A stretch of DNA of 43,079 bases from DASVFB01 sp963815965 (GTDB lineage: Bacteria; Actinomycetota; Thermoleophilia; Gaiellales; Gaiellaceae), in the NCBI GenBank assembly GCA_963815965.1, contig CAWFIT010000009.1, positions 1 to 43,079 on the forward strand, written 5' to 3'. The notes below the pieces were generated by a model, which was not told where the DNA came from, did not search any database, and was given only the letters and a program-made list of their open reading frames with translations. Shown here piece by piece: positions 15,916-23,048 of the stretch. The stretch's first letter is position 1, and each line of letters begins with the position of its first letter. Position numbers and translations under genes: made by a program.

Positions 15916-16878
15916 ATGAATGCAATTCGTAATGTGATCGTGATCGGCGGCGGCCCCGCCGGCTATACGGCTGCGCTCTACGCGGCACGCGCCGATCTCG
16001 ACCCGCTCGTGATCGAGGGCTTCGCCTACGGAGGCCAGCTCATGATCACCAGCGACGTCGAGAACTATCCAGGCTTCACGGACGGCATCCTGGGCCCTCA
16101 GTTGATGCAGGAGTTCCGCGCGCAGGCTGAGCGCTTTGGCGCCGAGTTCCTCACCGACGACGTGACCCGGGTCGACTTCTCGGAGCGGCCCTTCCGCGTC
16201 TTCGTCGGCGACGACGAGTATCTCGCCGAGACGGTGATCGTGGCGACCGGGGCGACTGCCCGGAAGCTCGGTCTGCCGTCGGAGCAGGCTCTGCAGGGCA
16301 AGGGCGTCACGTACTGCGCCGTGTGTGACGCGGCGTTCTACCGCGACAGGGAAGTCGTAGTCGTCGGCGGCGGCGACTCGGCCATGGAGGAGGCGATCTT
16401 CTTGACGAAGTTCGCCACCAAGGTCACGATCCTTCACCGCCGCGAGGACTTCCGTGCGTCGAGCATCATGCTCGAGCGCGCGCGTGCGAACGAACGGATC
16501 GAATGGGTCACGAACGCTGTCGTCGACGAGGTGCTCGGCGACGGGAAGATGACGGGCGTTCGTCTCCGGGACACGCAGACCGACGAGCTGTACGACCTGC
16601 CGGCGGAAGGCCTGTTCGTGGCGATCGGTCACGACCCGAACACGAAGCTCTTCGTCGACCAGCTCGAGCACGACCCGGCGGGTTACCTGATTACGAAACC
16701 GCACTCGACGGAGACGAACATCCCCGGTGTGTTCGCGGTCGGCGACGTGCAGGACCACGTCTATCGCCAGGCCATCACGGCGGCGGGCTCCGGCAGCATG
16801 GGCGCGCTCGACGCGGAGCGCTTCCTCGCGGCGCGCGAAGGCCATGTCATGGCCGCCGAGTCCGCGCCGAGAAGCTAG
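15916..16878 (+). CDS. trxB: thioredoxin reductase
   Basis: 320 residues, the standard length of bacterial low-molecular-weight thioredoxin reductase, which uses NADPH and FAD to reduce thioredoxin. FAD motif VIVIGGGPAGYTAALYAAR at the N-terminus, redox-active CAVC within VTYCAVCDAAFYRDREV (around residue 135), NADPH motif VVVVGGGDSAMEEA, and C-terminal FAD motif GVFAVGDVQDHVYRQAITAAGSG. All catalytic elements are intact. CorA follows 25 bp downstream on the same strand, so trxB, corA and the PAS gene may form one transcript. Confidence 0.97.
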   Translation: MNAIRNVIVIGGGPAGYTAALYAARADLDPLVIEGFAYGGQLMITSDVENYPGFTDGILGPQLMQEFRAQAERFGAEFLTDDVTRVDFSERPFRVFVGDDEYLAETVIVATGATARKLGLPSEQALQGKGVTYCAVCDAAFYRDREVVVVGGGDSAMEEAIFLTKFATKVTILHRREDFRASSIMLERARANERIEWVTNAVVDEVLGDGKMTGVRLRDTQTDELYDLPAEGLFVAIGHDPNTKLFVDQLEHDPAGYLITKPHSTETNIPGVFAVGDVQDHVYRQAITAAGSGSMGALDAERFLAAREGHVMAAESAPRS

Positions 16879-16903
16879 CCGACCGCCGCAGTAACCTCGA
16901 CAC

Positions 16904-17800
16904 GTGGCCGACTGGGTCGACCTGCTCGATCCCGACCGCGCGGCGCTGGAGCAGGCCCTCCCCGCGGAGACTCACGACGACGTCATCCAGCGTCTACTCA
17001 CGCCGCTCGTCCACGACGACGAGCCGCGACCGAGACTCGACGGGCGCAAGACATATGTGTTCGGCGTCCTCGTCACGCCGACGGTTCTTCTGGAGGAGGA
17101 CGCAGTCGTCTTCCAGGAGGTCGACTTCGTCGCGACCCGTGAGCGCGTCGTGACCGTGCGCAAGTCGACAGAGCGCTGCGAGCCGTTCGACCTCGACCTC
17201 GACCTCCCGACGGGCGGACGGGCTGGGCTGATCGTGGCGGCACTCGCGGACGCGGTGGCCGAATCGTTCCTCGCTGCAGTCGACGCGCTCGACGACCAGG
17301 TCGACGCGCTCGACGACGACGTCGAGACCGGTGACGCAACGGCGTTGCGCCGCCGCATCCGCTCCCTTCGCCACCACCTCCTCCGGGTGCGCCGCGTCAT
17401 CGGCCCGACGCGCGAGGCATTCCACCGCGTCGTCGACAAGCGCGTCGACGTCGAGGGAACGGAGCTGCTGCCTCACGAGGTGGAGATCGCCTTCGGCGAT
17501 GCCTACGACAAGCTGCTACGCGCGGTCGACGGACTCGACCTCGCGCGCGACCTGCTCGCCGGCTCGCGCGACCACCTGCAGGCGAAGATCTCGAACGACC
17601 AGAACGAGGTGGTGAAGACCCTCACTGTCATTGCCTCGCTGCTCCTTCTCCCCACCTTCATCGTCGGCCTCTACGGGCAGAACTTCGTGCACCACTTCCC
17701 CGAGATCCACTGGCGCTACGGCTACCTGTGGTCATGGTTCCTGATCCTCGCGACAACCGTCTTGCAGCTCTGGTTCTTTAGACGCAAGCGCTGGATCTAA
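16904..17800 (+). CDS. corA: CorA-family divalent-cation transporter with GQN motif
   Basis: 298 residues from a GTG start. Long acidic N-terminal cytoplasmic domain, a helical stalk (ALADAVAESFLAAVDALDDQ, RSLRHHLLRVRRVIGPTREA, DHLQAKISNDQNEVVKTLTV) and two C-terminal membrane helices (ASLLLLPTFIVGLYG; YLWSWFLILATTVLQLWFF) with a basic tail. The signature loop reads YGQN rather than the usual YGMN, followed by a conserved His/Pro-rich loop. The family moves Mg2+ (sometimes Co2+, Zn2+) as a pentamer. Substitution at this position could affect selectivity, so the Mg2+ assignment is tentative. Confidence 0.9.
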   Translation: MADWVDLLDPDRAALEQALPAETHDDVIQRLLTPLVHDDEPRPRLDGRKTYVFGVLVTPTVLLEEDAVVFQEVDFVATRERVVTVRKSTERCEPFDLDLDLPTGGRAGLIVAALADAVAESFLAAVDALDDQVDALDDDVETGDATALRRRIRSLRHHLLRVRRVIGPTREAFHRVVDKRVDVEGTELLPHEVEIAFGDAYDKLLRAVDGLDLARDLLAGSRDHLQAKISNDQNEVVKTLTVIASLLLLPTFIVGLYGQNFVHHFPEIHWRYGYLWSWFLILATTVLQLWFFRRKRWI

Positions 17801-17809
17801 GCTAGATCG

Positions 17810-18244
17810 GTGCCGAACTACATCTGCCCGAAATGCAAGGACCGCTCGGTCGACCTCGACGCGCGCGAAGGTTTCTCGCGAGAGGCGCCGGCGTGCCGCC
17901 GCTGCGGCTTCGGCTTTCTCTTCGAATTGATGGAGGACTACTACCCCGGGCCGAACACCGGTTTCGTCGTTTGCGATCAGCAGGGCCGGGTTCTGGCGAC
18001 GGGCAAGGGTGTCTTCGAGCTGACCGGGTACCGCGAGGAGGACCTGATCGGCCGCGAGGTGACCGAGATCGTCGAGGCAGAACCGAACCCGGTCGCGGTC
18101 GCGCTCGAATGGGGCGTGCGACGACTCGGACAGCAGGTCGCACTAAAGACGCGCGCGGGCTTGAACAAGAACGTGGTCGCGGACCTGTTTCCCGCGCTCG
18201 ACGAAGACGGCGGCCTGCTCGTCGCGCTCAGACCCGCGAGCTAG
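17810..18244 (+). CDS. zinc-ribbon plus PAS-domain protein
   Basis: 144 residues from a GTG start. Residues 6-33 hold two CxxC pairs (CPKC, CRRC), a small zinc ribbon. Residues about 50-140 are a PAS domain: GFVVCDQQGRVLATGKGVFELTGYREEDLIGREVTEIV is the usual first half. There is no kinase or output domain, so it probably acts through a partner. Starts 9 bp after corA and converges on nth with a 17-bp overlap. Confidence 0.85.
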   Translation: MPNYICPKCKDRSVDLDAREGFSREAPACRRCGFGFLFELMEDYYPGPNTGFVVCDQQGRVLATGKGVFELTGYREEDLIGREVTEIVEAEPNPVAVALEWGVRRLGQQVALKTRAGLNKNVVADLFPALDEDGGLLVALRPAS

Positions 18245-18896
18245 GGCAGAGGTCGACGAGGACGCACTGCTCGCACAGCGGACGACGCGCGATGCAGACG
18301 CGGCGGCCGTGCCAGATGAGCAGGTGCGGGAAGAGCCGCCAGTGCTCGCGCGGAACGATCTTCATCAGGTCGCGCTCGATCTTGACCGGGTCCTCCTGCT
18401 TCGTGAGCCCGAGTCGCTGAGCGAGCCGTCGTACGTGCGTGTCGACCACGATGCCCTGTGGATTGCCGAGCTCGCCCGCGACCACGTTCGCCGTCTTCCG
18501 CGCCACGCCGGGCAGGCGGACGAGGTCGTCTACGTTGCGCGGAACCACGCCGTCGAACTGCTCCAGCAGCATCTGCATCGTGCCGCGGATCGCCTTGGTT
18601 TTCTGGCGGAAGAACCCCGTCGCATAGATGTCGCGCTCCAGCTCCTCTGCAGGCACGGCGAGGTAGTCCTCGGGACGACGGTACTTCTCGAATAGCTTCT
18701 CGGTCACGCGGTTGACGTTGACGTCCGTCGTCTGAGCGGACAGCATCACGGACACGAGCAGCTCGAGCTCGTTGCGAAAGCGAAGGGCGATCGTCGCTTC
18801 GGGATACTCGGCGGCGAGCCGCTCGATGATCGGTCCGATCCGCTCCTTCTTCGGCCCGACGCGCTTGCGTGCTTCGTGAACGTAGCTCCGCGGCAT
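18228..18896 (-). CDS. nth: endonuclease III (base-excision repair glycosylase)
   Basis: 222 residues. Helix-hairpin-helix LVRLPGVARKTANVV includes the catalytic Lys (KT), and VDTHVRRLAQRLGL carries the catalytic Asp. The C-terminal [4Fe-4S] ligands are spaced C-X6-C-X2-C-X5-C (CIARRPLCEQCVLVDLC), exactly as in functional Nth. LLVSVMLSAQTTDVNVNRV is the usual N-terminal core. It removes oxidised pyrimidines and nicks abasic sites. Start at the ATG 18896; a later start near residue 20 is possible. Confidence 0.96.
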   Translation of the reverse strand: MPRSYVHEARKRVGPKKERIGPIIERLAAEYPEATIALRFRNELELLVSVMLSAQTTDVNVNRVTEKLFEKYRRPEDYLAVPAEELERDIYATGFFRQKTKAIRGTMQMLLEQFDGVVPRNVDDLVRLPGVARKTANVVAGELGNPQGIVVDTHVRRLAQRLGLTKQEDPVKIERDLMKIVPREHWRLFPHLLIWHGRRVCIARRPLCEQCVLVDLCPSSRV

Positions 18897-18942
18897 CGCG
18901 GGGACGCTACAGCGAGAGCGTCCCCGCGATTCAGCTGTTTGC

Positions 18943-19383
18943 CTACGCGAGCGGCTGGCCCGTCTCGAGCAGCGTCTTCAGGCCGCTCAGAACGCGCATC
19001 CAACCGCCGGCGACACCCGCAGCCGTCTTCGGTGCGCCTTCGAGCTGGTCGTGGACGACCGTCAGCATCGACACGCCGTCCTGCTCCTCGATCTCCCACG
19101 TAACCCGGCTCGCAGGCTCTTCGGCCATCTCGGGATCCCACGTCGACCGCCACTCGTGGACGAGTCGCCGCGGCGGATCGATCTCCGTGACCGCCTCGTC
19201 ACCCCACGCTTCGCCGCCCGGTCCGCGCGAGATGCGCCTTCCCCCAGCGAGCTCGACGCGGACGCCGTGGAAGTACCTCTCAGTGAATTCCGGCTTGGTG
19301 ATCGCGTCCCAGACCTGCTCCGGAGTCGCTTTGATGAAGATCTGGTAGACCTGCGTCGTCTGGATCTCGGTGATCGTCGTCAT
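18943..19383 (-). CDS. AHSA1/SRPBCC-domain protein (second copy)
   Basis: 146 residues. AHSA1 features: VYQIFIKATPEQVWDAITKP, ERYFHGVRVELAGGRRI, AVTEIDPPRRLVHEWRSTW, SRVTWEIEEQDGVSMLTVVHD and the C-terminal helix GGWMRVLSGLKTLLETG. Start ATG overlaps the ArsR stop (ATGA). Same architecture as the pair at 5.1-5.9 kb but clearly a different subfamily, closer to ArsR-linked AHSA1 proteins with a SPRVVLETGQPL-like tail. Ligand unknown. Confidence 0.9.
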   Translation of the reverse strand: MTTITEIQTTQVYQIFIKATPEQVWDAITKPEFTERYFHGVRVELAGGRRISRGPGGEAWGDEAVTEIDPPRRLVHEWRSTWDPEMAEEPASRVTWEIEEQDGVSMLTVVHDQLEGAPKTAAGVAGGWMRVLSGLKTLLETGQPLA

Positions 19384-19700
19384 GCAGTTTCCTCCAGTTG
19401 CGTCTTGAGCTCCGCGAGCGCTGAGACGCGGTGCTCGTTGTACTTGTCGATCCAGCGGTCGTGGATCAGCCGGATCGGCACCGGGTTGAGGTAGTGCAGC
19501 CGGCTTCGGCCGGCCTTGCGCGAGACGACGAGGCCTGCCTGTTCGAGGATCCGCAGGTGCTTCATCACGCCGAACCGTGTCATCTCCAGCTGCGACTCGA
19601 GCTCGGTGAGCGTTCGGCCGTCACGCTCGAAGAGCCGGTCGAGAAGCAGCCGTCGCGTCGGATCGGCGAGGGCACGGAAGACCACATCGTCGTCGGGCAT
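19380..19700 (-). CDS. ArsR-family winged-helix repressor (second copy)
   Basis: 106 residues from the ATG at 19700 (MPDDDVVFRALADPTRRLLL is the normal start of this subfamily). Winged helix: LTELESQLEMTRFGVMKHLR, wing VVSRKAGRSRLHYLN, then IRLIHDRWIDKYNEHRVSAL. No metal-binding cysteines. A GTG at 19730 is in frame, but it lies inside the perfect operator palindrome, so it is unlikely to be the start. Heads a two-gene operon with the AHSA1 gene. Confidence 0.92.
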   Translation of the reverse strand: MPDDDVVFRALADPTRRLLLDRLFERDGRTLTELESQLEMTRFGVMKHLRILEQAGLVVSRKAGRSRLHYLNPVPIRLIHDRWIDKYNEHRVSALAELKTQLEETA

Positions 19701-19714
19701 GTCCTGGATAATAG

Positions 19715-19730
19715 GTGACCAAATGGTCAC
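19715..19730. promoter_or_regulatory. perfect palindromic operator of the second ArsR-AHSA1 operon
   Basis: GTGACCAAATGGTCAC is a perfect 16-bp dyad 14 bp upstream of the arsR start. Its sequence differs from the operator at 5931-5952, so the two repressors probably do not cross-bind. Confidence 0.78.
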
Positions 19731-19739
19731 ATGTCAAGC

Positions 19740-22700
19740 TCAGGCTGCCGAAGCGGTCTCCAGCTGCTGTGGCGCGCTTCGAAGCCTCGGACCGGCGCAG
19801 ACGACATCCAGCGCGGGGCAGCCGGTGCAGGCGTACTCGCTCGGCGTCGGCACGAACTCCCCTGCCTGAATGCGCGCGATCGCGGCAGACAGCTCCGTCT
19901 CCAGAGCGGGAACGTCGGCCGTTGTGAAGAGCGTTGGAACTATCGCGTCCGCACGCTCGAGGAAGTGGTAGACGACCTCGACCTCGGTCGCGCCGCTGCG
20001 GAAGCAGGCGAGCGCATACACGAGCCGCTGCAGCCGGTATTCCTGGTCGACGATCTCCTGCGGCGAGCTTTCTTCGAGCGCATTCGTCTTGTAGTCGACG
20101 ACGAGTGCGCGTCCGGCCGTGGAGTGAAGCATGTCCAGGAAGCCGCGGATGAGCACGTCGTCGTGCTCGAACGCGAACTGCACTTCCGTCTGCGCACCGT
20201 CGAGCGCCGCGACGCGGCGGGCGAGCGGGGACGAGCAGTAGGACTCCACAAAGCCGCCGATCAGCTGCAGCTCCTCGTCCGTCACGTGCGGATACCAGCC
20301 GCGCACGCGATCGACGTCGACGAGCTGCGGATCGCGCAGATCGATCGTTTCGAGCAGGCGGTGCACTGCGTCGCCGACATTCAGCGCTCCGAGCCCCTCG
20401 CCTTCGCCGCCGGTCGGCCGGAGCGCGCGCATCCCGACGAGCCGTTCGGCGTAGTACCGATACGAGCAGCGCTCGAACGACGCAAGCGCCGTGAACGACA
20501 GCCGGCGGATCGGCTCGAACGGCGGCTCCGGAATCGGCACGAGGTCGGGCAACCGAGGCGCGACGGGCACCGCCGGCTCGCCGGCGTCCGAGAAGAGCGC
20601 CAGCTGAGCAGGCTCCGGCGCATCGTCCGCAAGCGACACTTTGTCACTTGGCTCGTCCTTGTGGCGGTCGACGCGCACGAGGAGTCGCGCGCCGCCGCGC
20701 TCGAGCTCGACCGGGGCCTCCCCGGCGTTCGCCAGCTCTCCCAGCGCGTCGAGCCGCTCGAGCACCCAGCCGATCGGGGTCGTGCGCTCGCTCGGCTTCT
20801 CGGGGTCGATTGCGCCCGAGACGATCAGGCGGTCGATGGCGCGCGTCATCGCGACGTAGTAGAGGCGCAGTCGCTCCGCGTCGTCGGCGCTCTTCCGCGC
20901 CGCCTTGACCTCCGCGTACTCGCTGGTGCCCTTGAAGCCGAAGCGGCCGTCGGAGAGCGCGAGGATCTCGTCGGGCGCCGGTGGCTGGCGGTCCCGCCCG
21001 GCGTCGGCAACGACGACGACCTTGAACTCGAGGCCCTTCGCGCCGTGGATGGTCAGCAGACGAACGGCGTCCCCGTCTTCCTCCTCCGCGACCGCCTCGA
21101 GCTCGCGTGCGCCAACGGCTTCCTGTTCCGCGACGAAGCGGACGAAGCCTTCGATGTCGGTACCGCGCAGCTCCTCGTAGGAACGTGCGAGGCGCGCGAG
21201 CTTGCGAAGGTTGGCGTAGCGTCGGCGACCGTCCCAGTGCGCGAGGACGGCGAGGTCGTAGTCGTGCTCGGCGACGATGCGCTCGCAGAGCAGCTCGAGC
21301 GACAGCTTCGTGGACGCGTCGCCGAGACGGTCGAACCGCTGCCGGAAGGCACGGAGCAGACGGGTGTCGCGCTCGGAGAGCTGTGCGGGCAACGACTTCT
21401 CGATGCCGGTGAAGATCGGCCGCTTGCTCGCGGCGCGACGAATGAGCACGAGCGCGTCATTGGACGCGCCGACGAACGGCGACGCGAGCACGGTGAGCAG
21501 CGCCTCGTCGTCGTAGCGGTTGTGCAGAAGCCGGAGGTACGCGAGCAGGTCGACCACCTGCTGCTGGCCGAAATAGCTCCTCCCCGTCGACCGATACGTG
21601 CGCAGCCCCGACCTGCGCAGCTCTTCCTCGTACCACTCCGCGTTCGTGCCCGCGGCGAAGAGCAGCACGATCTCGCCCGGCTCGGCGTCGCCGTTGTCGA
21701 CAAGCTCCTTGACGCGCTTCGCGATGTGCCTCGCTTCGGCGCGACGCCAGTGCACGTCTGTGCCGGAGTACGACGACTTGTCGGTGACAAGCAGTTCGGC
21801 CGGCGAACCGAAGACGGGATCGGGGAACTCGCCCGAAGAATGCAACGGCTGGAACTCGTTGCCGAACTCACCGGCGAAGAGCTCGTTCACGACTGCGAGC
21901 ACCTCCGGCCGGGAGCGGTAGTTCTCGGTCAGCGGCAGCACCTGCGGCGCCGCAGCCCGACGCTCGCGGAAGACCTGCACGTCCGCGTGGCGGAACCCGT
22001 AGATCGACTGGAACTCGTCCCCGACGAAGAACACGTCGGCGTGCGCGCTCATCAGGTCGATCAGCTCGCACTGCAGGCGGTTCGTGTCCTGGAACTCGTC
22101 GACCATGATCGACGTGAAGCGGAGCTGCTCCCGTGCGCGCACGTCGTCGTTCGTCTGCAGGAGATCGCGCGCGCGGAGCTGCAGGTCCTCGAAGTCGAGC
22201 ATCGACTCGCGGTCCTTCGCCGCCTGGTACTGCGCCGCGAAGCGGATCAGGAGATCCTGGAGGAGCTCGCGGTCGCGCGCGGCGACGTCGTCGAGCGCCG
22301 CCTGTTCGACCGCGGCCAGCGCCTCGGCGTACGACGCGGCGCGCTCGCCACGCGCCCGCAGCCCGCTGAGGTCGAGCAGACGGTCCGCCTCCGGGTCGTC
22401 CTGCGCGAGCGCTTGTGCTTGCAACGCGGCGGCGCGCTGGGCGTCCGTCGCGGCGTCGTCTTCGGCAAGACAGCGCGCGGCGTCCTCGAGACGCGTGACG
22501 GCGTCGGTCAGGCTCGGCCGCTCGTCGAGCTCGAGCACGAGCTCGCGGCCCGCTGACCGCAGCGTCGCGTACACGCCCGTCAGCATCCGGCGCAGGCCGG
22601 TCGCGCCGTAGGTTGCGAGCAGCCGCAGGCGCTCGGGCTCGCCCTCGGAGCAGAACTCGGCCAGGGCGGTCTCGAATGCCTCGCCGCGAAGCACCGACCC

Positions 22701-23048
22701 CTGCGCCTCGTCGAGCTCGCGGAAGCGCGGATCGAGCCCCGCGGCCAGCGGATACGTCTTCAGCAGCCGGTTGCAGAAGCCGTGGATCGTCGAGATCCAC
22801 GCACCGTCGAGCTCGCGCGCGAGATCGGCGCGGCCGAGCTCGAGCAGCCGCGAGCGGATGCGCGAACGCAATTCGCCCGCGGTGCGCTTCGTGTACGTGA
22901 TGACGAGCACCGAGGCGACGTCCAACCCGTCGTCGCAGACCGCGCGCACGAAGCGCTCGACGAGCACCATCGTCTTGCCGGTGCCCGCACCCGCCGAGAC
23001 GAAGACGAGCCCCGTCGCGTCGACGGCTGCCTGCTGCTCCCGGTTCAT
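19740..23048 (-). CDS. UvrD-like helicase with C-terminal Fe-S nuclease (AddA/AdnB-like)
   Basis: 1102 residues from the ATG at 23048, which overlaps the upstream stop (ATGA). SF1A helicase motifs in order: FVSAGAGTGKTMVLVERFV (Walker A), VLVITYTKRTAGELRSRI (Ia), ISTIHGFCNRLL, MVDEFQDTNRLQCELIDL (Walker B/II), VGDEFQSIYGFRHA (III), LTENYRSRPEVL (IV), VRLLTIHGAKGLEFKVVVV (V) and LYYVAMTRAIDRLIV (VI). The C-terminus is a RecB-type nuclease (GFLDMLHSTAGRALVVDYKT), with cysteines in FERCSYRYY and ACTGCPALDVVC that could hold an Fe-S cluster. With the next gene it forms a heterodimeric double-strand-break resection machine. Confidence 0.93.
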   Translation of the reverse strand: MNREQQAAVDATGLVFVSAGAGTGKTMVLVERFVRAVCDDGLDVASVLVITYTKRTAGELRSRIRSRLLELGRADLARELDGAWISTIHGFCNRLLKTYPLAAGLDPRFRELDEAQGSVLRGEAFETALAEFCSEGEPERLRLLATYGATGLRRMLTGVYATLRSAGRELVLELDERPSLTDAVTRLEDAARCLAEDDAATDAQRAAALQAQALAQDDPEADRLLDLSGLRARGERAASYAEALAAVEQAALDDVAARDRELLQDLLIRFAAQYQAAKDRESMLDFEDLQLRARDLLQTNDDVRAREQLRFTSIMVDEFQDTNRLQCELIDLMSAHADVFFVGDEFQSIYGFRHADVQVFRERRAAAPQVLPLTENYRSRPEVLAVVNELFAGEFGNEFQPLHSSGEFPDPVFGSPAELLVTDKSSYSGTDVHWRRAEARHIAKRVKELVDNGDAEPGEIVLLFAAGTNAEWYEEELRRSGLRTYRSTGRSYFGQQQVVDLLAYLRLLHNRYDDEALLTVLASPFVGASNDALVLIRRAASKRPIFTGIEKSLPAQLSERDTRLLRAFRQRFDRLGDASTKLSLELLCERIVAEHDYDLAVLAHWDGRRRYANLRKLARLARSYEELRGTDIEGFVRFVAEQEAVGARELEAVAEEEDGDAVRLLTIHGAKGLEFKVVVVADAGRDRQPPAPDEILALSDGRFGFKGTSEYAEVKAARKSADDAERLRLYYVAMTRAIDRLIVSGAIDPEKPSERTTPIGWVLERLDALGELANAGEAPVELERGGARLLVRVDRHKDEPSDKVSLADDAPEPAQLALFSDAGEPAVPVAPRLPDLVPIPEPPFEPIRRLSFTALASFERCSYRYYAERLVGMRALRPTGGEGEGLGALNVGDAVHRLLETIDLRDPQLVDVDRVRGWYPHVTDEELQLIGGFVESYCSSPLARRVAALDGAQTEVQFAFEHDDVLIRGFLDMLHSTAGRALVVDYKTNALEESSPQEIVDQEYRLQRLVYALACFRSGATEVEVVYHFLERADAIVPTLFTTADVPALETELSAAIARIQAGEFVPTPSEYACTGCPALDVVCAGPRLRSAPQQLETASAA

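Noticed and set aside
19731..22556. Plus-strand open frame of 941 codons opposite the helicase gene
   Set aside because: It is Arg/Glu/Val-rich shadow coding opposite a GC-rich gene; the helicase motifs on the minus strand are complete.
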